Of a stretch of DNA of 64,000 bases, positions 40,226-48,467 are shown piece after piece. The stretch spans positions 124,001 to 188,000 of the forward strand of contig CAJUTR010000002.1 of assembly GCA_910589665.1 (NCBI GenBank), written 5' to 3'. Numbering within the stretch: the first letter of the stretch is position 1; every line of letters begins with the position of its first letter. A program made the translations under genes and the position numbers. Source of the stretch: an uncultured Eubacterium sp. GTDB taxonomy: Bacteria; Bacillota; Clostridia; Lachnospirales; Lachnospiraceae. The notes beneath the pieces are model-generated. The model saw only the letters and a list, made by a program, of their open reading frames with translations, made no database searches and was not told where the DNA came from.

Positions 40226-41222
40226 GGCCGTTCTCGCTATCGGCCGAGATCGTTCCGCCGTGCTGTGTCACGATTTCCTTTGCGATCGCCAGGCCAAGTC
40301 CAGCGCCGCCGGTGTTTGAAGTGCGGGCGTCATCCAGTCGGAAAAATTTTTCAAAAATTCGCTCCAGTTTTTGCCTTGGAATGGTCTTCCCCCTGTTTTG
40401 GAATGAGATGCAGACATCGTGTGCGGTTTGCTTTGTCTGAATGAGAATAGGCGTGCCGGCTTCGCTGTAGGCAATCGCATTTTTTAAAATGTTGTTAAAC
40501 ACGCGTGCCAGTTTGGCCGCGTCGGCGTATATCGTAACATTTTCGTCGCACTTTAGTTTGATCGTATTCCCGTGTTCTTTTAAGACCGGATAAAACTCAT
40601 CAGACATTTGCACGAGCATATAGTGGAGGTCGGTCGTTTCTTTTTCAAGTACGATCTCACTAAAATTATAACGAGTGATCTCGAAAAATTCGTTGATCAG
40701 TTTTTCGAGCCGCAGCGCTTTTTCCAGCGAGATATGGATGTATTTTGCTCGTTGTGCGGCAGGCATATCGGACGCCTCGTCCAACAGGCTCAGATAACCG
40801 ACGACCGATGTGAGCGGCGTCTTTAAGTCGTGTGCGAGATAGGCGATCATATCATTTTTCCGTTCGGTCTCTGCCTGGAGGAGCTGTTTGCTCCGGGCGA
40901 TGGCACTCCGCACATGCCTGCCATAAAAATGCGCGACAAGAAAGGCGAGCAGGATCAAGAGGATGACACCGAAGATCATTAGCTGCATCATGAGCCGTTT
41001 TACGGATGACCGGCTCATGTATGGTATGCTTTGTGTGGTCTGGGTTTCCGGATCCAAATATTTAAGATGTGTGATGTAATTGGAATCAAACCATTCGATA
41101 AATGTACCGTTCAGTACGACATCAAATAAATAAAGCAGTCCCATGCAAAGAAGCAGCGCGATTGATAATACGGCGAAAACGATGCCGATCTTTTTGGTTC
41201 TATCTTTCAATTTTATAGCCAA
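40191..41222 (-). CDS. VanS-like sensor histidine kinase
   Basis: A 343-residue kinase with two membrane helices (about 12-34 and 78-98) around a short external loop. The phospho-acceptor is His131 in YLAHDLKTPLTSVVGYLSLL, followed by an N box (ARVFNNILKNAIAYS) and G boxes (GAGLGLAIAKEIVTQHGG). The short sensor loop and HDLKTPLTSV sequence resemble VanS-type kinases that watch the cell envelope. It overlaps the response regulator gene by 23 bases. No vancomycin-resistance genes follow; downstream is the convergent DUF1294 gene, so its targets lie elsewhere. Confidence 0.9.
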   Translation of the reverse strand: MAIKLKDRTKKIGIVFAVLSIALLLCMGLLYLFDVVLNGTFIEWFDSNYITHLKYLDPETQTTQSIPYMSRSSVKRLMMQLMIFGVILLILLAFLVAHFYGRHVRSAIARSKQLLQAETERKNDMIAYLAHDLKTPLTSVVGYLSLLDEASDMPAAQRAKYIHISLEKALRLEKLINEFFEITRYNFSEIVLEKETTDLHYMLVQMSDEFYPVLKEHGNTIKLKCDENVTIYADAAKLARVFNNILKNAIAYSEAGTPILIQTKQTAHDVCISFQNRGKTIPRQKLERIFEKFFRLDDARTSNTGGAGLGLAIAKEIVTQHGGTISADSENGLTTFYVTLPRS

Positions 41223-41898
41223 CCCCCCATACGGTTTTTATATATTTTGGTTCATCAAACGAGTCCCCCATCTTTTCGCGCAGATGCCGGATGTGGACGG
41301 TAATGGTGTTATTATTTTTGCTGTAATACTCGTCGCCCCAGATCTGGTGGAATAACTCTTCCGAACTGACGACGTTCCCTTTTTCCTGACAGAGGATGCG
41401 GAGGATATTAAACTCGGTCGGCGTCAGGGAAAGCGGTTTTTCATTCAGCGTACACTCGTGTGTTTTGATATTCAGCACGAGGCCGGAGTGGATGAGGATG
41501 TCATGATCTTCGGGCGAAATGCCGGTGTTGTAACGCTTATACCGCCGCAGCTGTGCCTTGACGCGGGCTACCAGTTCGAGCGGCAGGAACGGTTTGGTCA
41601 TGTAGTCATCCGCGCCGAGAGTCAGTCCGTTGATCTTGTCGATCTCCTCACTTTTCGCTGTCAGCATGATAACAGGGTAGTTGAATTTCCGGCGGATCGA
41701 CTGGCAGATCTGAAGTCCGTTTACGTCCGGCAGCATCACATCGAGGATAGCGAGATCTACTTTTTCATGTTCGATACAGGCGAGAGCTTCCGTTCCGTTA
41801 TAGAATTTGAAAACGTTGTAATTTTCATTTTGCAGGTACACGGCGACAAGGTCCGCGATCTCCGGTTCATCGTCGACGATCAGTATGTTTTCACTCAT
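41200..41898 (-). CDS. VanR-like OmpR-family response regulator
   Basis: A 232-residue regulator. ATG 41898 follows ATGGAG; in-frame starts further up lack a site. The receiver domain has Asp9/Asp10 (VDDE), the phosphorylated Asp53 (LAILDVMLPDVNG), a switch Thr/Ser (MLTAKSE) and Lys (MTKPFLP). The C-terminal winged helix contains LTPTEFNILRILCQEKGN and NTITVHIRHLREKMGD. It works with the VanS-like kinase that overlaps it. It has its own promoter after the ABC-F gene. Confidence 0.93.
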   Translation of the reverse strand: MSENILIVDDEPEIADLVAVYLQNENYNVFKFYNGTEALACIEHEKVDLAILDVMLPDVNGLQICQSIRRKFNYPVIMLTAKSEEIDKINGLTLGADDYMTKPFLPLELVARVKAQLRRYKRYNTGISPEDHDILIHSGLVLNIKTHECTLNEKPLSLTPTEFNILRILCQEKGNVVSSEELFHQIWGDEYYSKNNNTITVHIRHLREKMGDSFDEPKYIKTVWGVGYKIER

Positions 41899-41941
41899 GT
41901 TTGGCTCCATTTCTGTGCTGTTATTTTTGAGACGTATCAAT

Positions 41942-41970
41942 ATTGTACCATATTTCTGCAGGTTCTGAAA
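41942..41970 (-). promoter_or_regulatory. Promoter of the VanRS-like pair
   Basis: Minus strand: TTTCAG (41970-41965), 17 bases, TACAAT (41947-41942), with TG one base before the -10 (extended -10). Confidence 0.65.
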
Positions 41971-42002
41971 GGTGATTTTGACACGAGTGTATCCTTCCGC
42001 TT

Positions 42003-43526
42003 TTAACGACGCAGTTCATACACCCTGTCACACACCTCTTCGATATATTTCCGGTCATGCGATGCGCTGATAATAGCCCCCTTGTATTCTTTCAGCATTG
42101 ATCGGATCACAGGATTTGACAGCGGTGAAAAATTCCGGGTCGGTTCATCGAGGATGAGTACGTTGGCGCCGCTCATGCAGATTTTCAATAGCAGGAGTTT
42201 TGCCTTCTGTCCGCCTGACAGTTCGCGTACCGAATGGCTCATTTCCTCAGCCGTGTATTTCAGGCTGCCTAAAAATGTGCGTATTTCCGTCATCTCGTCT
42301 TTCGTTCCCGCCTGTGTGAGAAAATCAGCCGGAGTCATTTCCACAGGCGTGCTGCCGAGGAGTAGGTCGTCATAATTTTGCGGCATATAAGCTGCTTTTA
42401 TATCCTCTCTCGCGGATAGCTGCTCGGCGATCTGTTTTAACAACGTCGTCTTTCCCACTCCATTTTCTCCAATGAGGCAGATCTTTTCACTGCCGACAAC
42501 CCGTAAATGGATATCCTGCACGAGTACGCGGTCTCCGGCACACAGCTTCGCAAGGGAGAGGTCGAGCACGGTCTTTCCGCGCGGGAGGGGACTTATCTGT
42601 TTAAACTTCATAAGAATCGCTTCCTCGACATCCGGCATCTCCGTCATGGATTCGTGGTCTTTTTCAAACCGCCGTTCCATCGCTTTCACGGCGTGCATTT
42701 TCTTTTTCAGCAGCCTGGCTCCATGCGGGTCCTGTCTGGATATCGCATTTTGCTGGTGTTCTACGGTCTGCTCGATGCGGCGGAGTTTTTCCTGCTGTTT
42801 TTTGTAGTCGCTCCGCTCCTTGCGGGCGAGCTGCTCTTGTTTCAGGAGACCGCCTGCGCGCTCTTGCACATAGGCCCGATAATCTATATTGGCGACGGTG
42901 TGCCGGCTCTTATGGCGCTTTCTGACCTGCTCTAGGTGGATGATCCGGTTTGCCGTGCGTTCTAACAGCGTTTCATCGTGGGAGATGAAGAGGACAGGGC
43001 CGCTCCACTCTAAAATCAGTTGTTCGAGCCATTGGAGCGTTTGGATGTCAAGATCATTTGACGGCTCATCCAATAGCAGTACATCCGGTTTCCGGCAGAG
43101 AAGGCGCAGCATGCGGATCTTCACTTTCTCCCCGCCGGACAACGTATCCATGTTCTGCTCTGCGTACAAGAAAGACACGGGGATATGAAGTGTGGAGGAG
43201 AGCCGTGCGAGTTCTCCCGGTGAGCATTCCCAAAATTCTGGTTCTGTGGAAAGGTATTCGTAGACGCTTTGTTTCTTTTCCGCCGGGGACAATTCCTGGG
43301 CCAGATAGCCGAGGATGCAGTTGTTACGTATGATCTCCCCGGACGATTCCATGTATCCTTCCACCAGTTCCTGATCATAGATCCATTTGAGCAGAGTAGA
43401 TTTTCCGTTTCCCTCCTCTCCGATGACGGCAGCTTTATCTCCCTTATTTAGTGCAAAAGACAGCCCGGATACCAGTTCTCTCATATCCTTTTTATAGGTT
43501 AATGTAACATCTTTGATCTGCAGCAT
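42003..43526 (-). CDS. ABC-F ATPase, probable ribosome-protection (antibiotic resistance) protein
   Basis: A 507-residue soluble protein with two ABC domains and no membrane segment. ATG 43526 follows GGAGG. Domain 1: Walker A GEEGNGKST, signature LSGGEKVK, Walker B VLLLDEPSNDLD. The long basic linker (about 190-300) includes the RHKSRHTVANIDYRAYVQER region and paired helices. Domain 2: Walker A GENGVGKTT, signature LSGGQKAK, Walker B VLILDEPTRNFSPLS. The linker length and the NFSPLS variant recall Lsa/Vga-like resistance ABC-F proteins, which displace lincosamide, pleuromutilin or streptogramin drugs from the ribosome; exact specificity cannot be read. An attenuator leader precedes it. Confidence 0.85.
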   Translation of the reverse strand: MLQIKDVTLTYKKDMRELVSGLSFALNKGDKAAVIGEEGNGKSTLLKWIYDQELVEGYMESSGEIIRNNCILGYLAQELSPAEKKQSVYEYLSTEPEFWECSPGELARLSSTLHIPVSFLYAEQNMDTLSGGEKVKIRMLRLLCRKPDVLLLDEPSNDLDIQTLQWLEQLILEWSGPVLFISHDETLLERTANRIIHLEQVRKRHKSRHTVANIDYRAYVQERAGGLLKQEQLARKERSDYKKQQEKLRRIEQTVEHQQNAISRQDPHGARLLKKKMHAVKAMERRFEKDHESMTEMPDVEEAILMKFKQISPLPRGKTVLDLSLAKLCAGDRVLVQDIHLRVVGSEKICLIGENGVGKTTLLKQIAEQLSAREDIKAAYMPQNYDDLLLGSTPVEMTPADFLTQAGTKDEMTEIRTFLGSLKYTAEEMSHSVRELSGGQKAKLLLLKICMSGANVLILDEPTRNFSPLSNPVIRSMLKEYKGAIISASHDRKYIEEVCDRVYELRR

Positions 43527-43585
43527 AAAATTCCTCCATTCTTTACCAAGTGGCACCCGCTTTGGGCGGCAGATCATGAACGAAA

Positions 43586-43617
43586 ACGGACATGCCTGCG
43601 GATGCAGACATGTCCGT
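43586..43617 (-). terminator. Attenuator terminator in the ABC-F leader
   Basis: Minus strand: ACGGACATGTCTGC, 4-base loop, GCAGGCATGTCCGT followed by TTTCG, ending about 57 bases before the ABC-F start. An upstream TGCCTGC (43645-43639) can pair with GCAGGCA of the 3' arm (43599-43593) and would break the terminator. This fits ribosome-controlled attenuation. Confidence 0.75.
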
Positions 43618-43775
43618 TGTGAATGTGAGGAAGTCCCGGCAGGCAGACGCCGCGCACGAGTGCACTCTCGTATGCCTGGGAGCGGATGACATGAAATAAT
43701 CTACAATTCGCAACGAAACAGACCGCATCGAACAAAGCGGATACAAAAAAGTCTGTTTGTGATTCGAGTTATAAA

Positions 43776-43790
43776 TTATTGAATGATCAT
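43776..43790 (-). CDS. Four-codon leader peptide (MIIQ) of the ABC-F gene
   Basis: ATG ATC ATT CAA TAA, with AGGAGG six bases before the ATG. It lies about 250 bases upstream of the ABC-F start and before the attenuator. Drug-stalled ribosomes on short leader frames commonly switch such attenuators. A longer frame across the leader, starting at the GTG that overlaps this ribosome site, is open but has no ribosome site of its own. Confidence 0.55.
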   Translation of the reverse strand: MIIQ

Positions 43791-43829
43791 CCCGCACCTC
43801 CTGTTATGATTTGCGAAGCGCAATTTGCA

Positions 43830-45788
43830 CTAGTTCAGTCTGGCACCGCACGGACACTGGTCCGGCATAAAGCAGACTTGTACATTTCCATCTGCCAGAT
43901 CGGTTGCCAGGATCATGCCGTTACTCTCTAAACCGCACATTTTTACCGGTTTTAAGTTGGCGATGATCAGGACCTTTTTACCGATCAGGTCTTCGGGCTG
44001 ATACCATTTGGCGATACCGGAAAGGATCTGACGCTGTCCCCGCCCGTCATCGACCTGCAGGCATAATAATTTTTTCGATTTTTTCACTTTCTCACATGCG
44101 GTTACTTTTGCCACGCGCAGATCCACCTGGTCGAACGTATCGATGTCGATTTCGTTTTGAAACGCCGGAACGTCGAACGCTTCTTCTGATTTCTCTTCGT
44201 TAGCAGGCTCGGTAGGTTTTGCGCTGTCAAGGATCTGATTCAACTCTTCAATTTCCTTATCGAGGTCGATCCGAGGGAACAACGCTTCGCCGCGGTGGAC
44301 GGTAACGTCCGGTTTCAGCACGTTGAATTTGGCGATGTTTTCATAGGAAACATCTTCGTCAGAAGCTCCGATCTGCTCCCAGATCTTCGGCATCGACGTC
44401 GGCATAAATGGACTCAGCAGGGCGGATGCAATGCGGATACTTTCTAGCAGGTTGTATAACACGCTGGCAAGTCTTTGCTTTTTATCTTCCTGTTTGCCGA
44501 GGATCCAGGGCGTCGTTTCGTCGATGTATTTATTGGCCCGGTCGATCAGTTTAAATATCTCAGCCAGCGCGAGGTTTAGTTGTGTCTTATCGATGTATTC
44601 ATCTACTTTGCCGCGCATCGAGAGTGCCAGATCGATCAGCTCCTGGTCTACCGGGGCTTCTTCCCGTTCTGTCGGCAGCGTGCTGTCAAAATATTTGTCG
44701 GCCATCGCCACGGTACGGGACACTAAATTGCCCAGTCCGTTTGCCAGGTCGGAATTGATCCGGTTGATCATGACCTCATTCGAGAAGGAACTGTCGGAAC
44801 CCAGAGCCATCTCGCGCAAAATGTGATACCGGATGGAATCCGCGCCGTAGCGTTTTCCTAATATATAAGGATCTACGACATTTCCCAGCGATTTGCTCAT
44901 CTTCTGCCCGTTGAAGGTGATCCAGCCGTGTACGGCAAGGTGCTTCGGGAGCGGCAGATCAAGCGCCATCAGGATGGCAGGCCATATGATCGCATGGAAC
45001 CGCATGATATCTTTCGCCACCATATGAAGATCGGCTGGCCAAAACGTCTCGTAATCCTGAAACTGCTCATTGTCATATCCGAGCGCGCTGATGTAGTTGG
45101 AAAGCGCGTCAATCCAGACATATACGATGTGTTTCTCGTCGAAAGAAACCGGAATCCCCCAGTTGAACGTAGTCCTTGAGACACACAGATCTTCCAGTCC
45201 CGGTTTGATAAAGTTGTTGACGAGTTCCGTCGCGCGGTTTTTCGGCTGCAGGTAATCTGTCTCCAACAGGAGTTTCTCGAGACGGTCTGAAAATTCGGAC
45301 AGTTTAAAAAAGTAAGCCTCTTCTTTCGCGTCCACGACCTCCCTGCCGCAATCCGGACACTTGCCGTCGACTAACTGCGTCGGCGTCCAGAAACTCTCGC
45401 AGGGGGTACAGTATTTCCCCTCGTATTCTCCTTTATAAATGTATCCGCGGTCATACAGATCCTTAAATATATGTTGAACAGTTTCTATATGGTAGGGATC
45501 CGTCGTACGGATATACCGGTCATAGCTGATGTTCATATAAGACCAAAGCTGTTTAAATTTGGCTACGATATCGTCCACATACGCTTTCGGGGTGACACCG
45601 GCTTCTTCTGCCTTTTGTTCGATCTTTAAGCCGTGCTCGTCCGTGCCAGTCAAAAACATCACATTAAATCCCTGCATTCGGCGGTATCTGGCGATCGAGT
45701 CGCAGGCGGCCGTCGTGTAGCAGTGTCCGATATGCGGATTTCCGGATGGATAGTAAATTGGTGTTGTAATGTAAAATGATTTTGACAT
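43830..45788 (-). CDS. metG: Methionyl-tRNA synthetase
   Basis: A 652-residue enzyme. ATG 45788 follows GAGGGG and gives the standard opening SKSFYITTPIYYPSGNPHIGH with the HIGH motif. A zinc knuckle reads CTPCESFWT and CPDCG, and the KMSKS loop is KMSKSLGN. The anticodon-binding helical domain is followed by an acidic linker and a C-terminal EMAP/Trbp-type tRNA-binding domain (IDTFDQVDLRVAKVTACEKV). It attaches Met to initiator and elongator tRNA(Met). Frame extension upstream of the ATG crosses the promoter and is not coding. Confidence 0.97.
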   Translation of the reverse strand: MSKSFYITTPIYYPSGNPHIGHCYTTAACDSIARYRRMQGFNVMFLTGTDEHGLKIEQKAEEAGVTPKAYVDDIVAKFKQLWSYMNISYDRYIRTTDPYHIETVQHIFKDLYDRGYIYKGEYEGKYCTPCESFWTPTQLVDGKCPDCGREVVDAKEEAYFFKLSEFSDRLEKLLLETDYLQPKNRATELVNNFIKPGLEDLCVSRTTFNWGIPVSFDEKHIVYVWIDALSNYISALGYDNEQFQDYETFWPADLHMVAKDIMRFHAIIWPAILMALDLPLPKHLAVHGWITFNGQKMSKSLGNVVDPYILGKRYGADSIRYHILREMALGSDSSFSNEVMINRINSDLANGLGNLVSRTVAMADKYFDSTLPTEREEAPVDQELIDLALSMRGKVDEYIDKTQLNLALAEIFKLIDRANKYIDETTPWILGKQEDKKQRLASVLYNLLESIRIASALLSPFMPTSMPKIWEQIGASDEDVSYENIAKFNVLKPDVTVHRGEALFPRIDLDKEIEELNQILDSAKPTEPANEEKSEEAFDVPAFQNEIDIDTFDQVDLRVAKVTACEKVKKSKKLLCLQVDDGRGQRQILSGIAKWYQPEDLIGKKVLIIANLKPVKMCGLESNGMILATDLADGNVQVCFMPDQCPCGARLN

Positions 45789-45858
45789 GATTCCCCTCAT
45801 TTCTGCCTCAGAGTTTATACTCTGCTGCTTTTTTATGCGTATTACTACTTTATAACAC

Positions 45859-45886
45859 ATTCTACCACAAATATCTGAGATGTCAA
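45859..45886 (-). promoter_or_regulatory. Sigma-A promoter of metG
   Basis: Minus strand: TTGACA (45886-45881), 16 bases, TAGAAT (45864-45859), with TG one base before the -10. The leader contains a small CAGAGT/ACTCTG hairpin. Confidence 0.75.
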
Positions 45887-45932
45887 AAGAAAAATCTATG
45901 AAATTGAAAAAAAAGGAAGAACGAAAACGATA

Positions 45933-45962
45933 TTGACATAGGTTCACAGGACAAAGTATAAT
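45933..45962 (+). promoter_or_regulatory. Sigma-A promoter of the large secreted Ig-like protein
   Basis: TTGACA (45933-45938), 18 bases, TATAAT (45957-45962). It is back to back with the metG promoter. Confidence 0.75.
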
Positions 45963-46007
45963 AGGTAATATAGATTTTACTTTTTGAAGAAAAAGGGGGT
46001 TAAAAAA

Positions 46008-48404
46008 ATGAAACGAATGATCAGCTTAGTTTTAGGTTTTGCCATGCTTATCAGTTTATTCGGGGGTGTTACGGCATCGGCAAATGAGGAGGTAGAAAAA
46101 TTACAATGGAAGCTATCGCTGGTAAGCATCGGTCATACAGGGCTGTCTTTTCGGTTAGATAACGTGGATGCTGCCCAGAATGCGTTTGTTTGTGTTGGAA
46201 ACATGGGGGAGGGGAATGAGATCGTCCGGTGTCCATTCTCGATCACGAGCAGCAGTCAGAAGTTTGAACTGGATTTTGCGGGCGGGAAGTCTCTGGCAGC
46301 GGGAAATTATGTTGTATGGGTGGAGGACAGGGATGGTGCGAGAACAGAGCCAGATACCGGATCCGTGAGTAAGCATTCCTTATATTTATATTCGACGAGT
46401 ATCAAGGCATATCCAAATCGTTTGACGGGTTATGATCATGACAATAAGATTTCCCGTATCTATGCGGAAGTTGCATTTAAAAAGTATGAGGCGGTAAAGG
46501 GCGAATACGGTTTTTTTGAGATTTCTTATCCGAAACAGGCGATAGGAACGGAAGTGAAATTGTATCTGGAAGACGGATATGGGTGTCAGAGTGTCACGAA
46601 TGTCAGTATCCGGGATAAATACATGAGTGTGCCTCGTATTGAAGTATGGCGGGACGGGGTTTCTTTTATGAGCCAGTCGCTGGACCGTGACGAAAGGATC
46701 TGTGTGGAAATAAACGGAACAGTTTATTACAGCGAATACGGTGCAAGCGAAAAGGGTGAGGGTAAAAAAATGGTCGTTACATATCCGCCGATCCCGCAGG
46801 AAATCAAAGAAGTTTCTGTTTGGATGGAGAGTACCGTGGGCAGTCGTTCGGAAAAAGAAAATTATACGGTGAAAGATTGTGAGCTGTCCGAGTACAATGT
46901 CACCTTATATGCCTATCCTAAGAAAGTGATCGGTAACGTGAGAGCAAATGATTGTGGTCAAAAACCTACGTTGGTGTCTGCCACGATAGAAGGAAAGGAG
47001 TATTCCACAGAAATATCTGAGGATGGAAGTTTTTCGCTGTCCTATCCGCTCAGAAAGGAAGATGATTCTTTCCCACTTGTTTTTCGTGATGTGCATGGAT
47101 GCCATCTTGAACATAAAGCGTATGTGAGAAACAGTCATAAATACAGCAGCGTGAATACCCGCAGAGTACTTTTACAGCGGCTGGAGGCTTACAGTGTACC
47201 AATGGGGACTAGGGTCTATGTAAGTATCGATGGAAAAGAATATGCGAGTGAAGTTTCGACAAAAGAGAATGATGGCCGTGTTACGGTTAGTTATCCCAGA
47301 CAGAAACCGGGAACTGCGTTAACTGCATGGATTCAGGATGATAGAACGTCAGAGATGACTGACAAACCGGCTGTACTGAAAATAGCTGATAAGCAGTATG
47401 ATTGCCAGTATCTGGCAGAGACGGATCGGATTAACGGAACGGTCTATCTAGATGACAGAGATGAGAACTTTCAGCTGGAAAGTAATGTTACATCGGCTTC
47501 CGTAGTGATAGATGGAAAGATCTATCCGTGTGAACTAAGAAAGATGGACTTATCTGCTTATTCATATGACGATTTGGAAAAAAAGGGTCTGGAAGATGCG
47601 GACAAGAACGCGTTCCAGTTTTCATGCAGATATCCAAAACAGAAAGTAGGAAAAAAAATTCAGCTGCACATAGAAGACGCAGATGGTTATGTTTTCTCGC
47701 GCAATATAAAACTTGAGAATCTGGATCCGTACATTGATTTGGATACGGTGTATTCCAGTGATCGGAAAATTTCGGGAAAGACGTGGTCAGACTGTGCGGT
47801 AACGATCCGGTACGGAAAGAAAACATATCGAACCAGAGCAAACAAAAGCGGCCGGTTTTCCGTAAAGGTGAAAAGTCAAAGGGCGGGAACGAAAATAAAG
47901 GTGTCTGTGAGCTCTCCACAGGGATATACGAGTTCCATAACAGAAAAGACGAAATTAAGCAGCGGATCGGTATATATTAATGGGAATATTTACCGAAACA
48001 GCTCGTCCGTTTCTGTTACGGTAAGAAGACCGGGAAAGGGTGACAAAGTAGTTGTAAAAGCGGCAGGAAAGACCTATATCAAACAGATCAAAGCAAACGG
48101 GAAAAAGAAGAAGATTTTATTCAAGTTAAAGAAAAAACCGTCTGCTGGATCAAAGGTTTCCGTCGAGTTACAGGATAAGTTTGGAAAGAAGAAGGATAAC
48201 GAAAAGGTCATGGTTTATTATGGGAATACAATTTCAAAAGGAATGTCCGCCTCTCATGCGTCCCTCACGACATGGGGGTATCCGGTACGTAAAAATGATT
48301 ATGGGACCGGAAGCGTTCAATGGGTATTTCAAAGCGGAAATTCGTACCTGTACGCGTATGTCCGGGCAGGGAAAGTAGTCGGGATTCAGAGGATTAATAT
48401 TTGA
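46008..48404 (+). CDS. Large secreted protein with repeated Ig-like modules
   Basis: A 798-residue exported protein. ATG 46008 follows AAAAGGGGG; an in-frame TTG 24 bases earlier is less likely. The signal peptide spans about residues 1-24 (LVLGFAMLISLFGGVTASA). Several beta modules share Y.K....G....W..D..G motifs and phrases such as VVIDGKIYPCE and ISYPKQAIGTEV. Near the end is a Big_6-like domain (ISGKTWSDCAVTIRYGKKTY and GRFSVKVKSQRAGTKIKV). The C-terminal 55 residues (ISKGMSASHASLTTWGYPV, then YVRAGKVVGIQRI) resemble a small BLIP/SmpA-like domain. There is no sorting signal. A decayed tandem copy follows. Confidence 0.8.
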   Translation: MKRMISLVLGFAMLISLFGGVTASANEEVEKLQWKLSLVSIGHTGLSFRLDNVDAAQNAFVCVGNMGEGNEIVRCPFSITSSSQKFELDFAGGKSLAAGNYVVWVEDRDGARTEPDTGSVSKHSLYLYSTSIKAYPNRLTGYDHDNKISRIYAEVAFKKYEAVKGEYGFFEISYPKQAIGTEVKLYLEDGYGCQSVTNVSIRDKYMSVPRIEVWRDGVSFMSQSLDRDERICVEINGTVYYSEYGASEKGEGKKMVVTYPPIPQEIKEVSVWMESTVGSRSEKENYTVKDCELSEYNVTLYAYPKKVIGNVRANDCGQKPTLVSATIEGKEYSTEISEDGSFSLSYPLRKEDDSFPLVFRDVHGCHLEHKAYVRNSHKYSSVNTRRVLLQRLEAYSVPMGTRVYVSIDGKEYASEVSTKENDGRVTVSYPRQKPGTALTAWIQDDRTSEMTDKPAVLKIADKQYDCQYLAETDRINGTVYLDDRDENFQLESNVTSASVVIDGKIYPCELRKMDLSAYSYDDLEKKGLEDADKNAFQFSCRYPKQKVGKKIQLHIEDADGYVFSRNIKLENLDPYIDLDTVYSSDRKISGKTWSDCAVTIRYGKKTYRTRANKSGRFSVKVKSQRAGTKIKVSVSSPQGYTSSITEKTKLSSGSVYINGNIYRNSSSVSVTVRRPGKGDKVVVKAAGKTYIKQIKANGKKKKILFKLKKKPSAGSKVSVELQDKFGKKKDNEKVMVYYGNTISKGMSASHASLTTWGYPVRKNDYGTGSVQWVFQSGNSYLYAYVRAGKVVGIQRINI

Positions 48405-48467
48405 TTATCATTTTCAAATGGAAATCATTTATTATAAAGTATTACAAGAAAAAAGGGGGATTTATTG

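Noticed and set aside
43543..43797. An 84-codon frame through the ABC-F leader
   Set aside because: Its GTG start is part of the AGGAGG site that serves the four-codon frame, and its sequence follows the hairpins. Kept only as a remote possibility.
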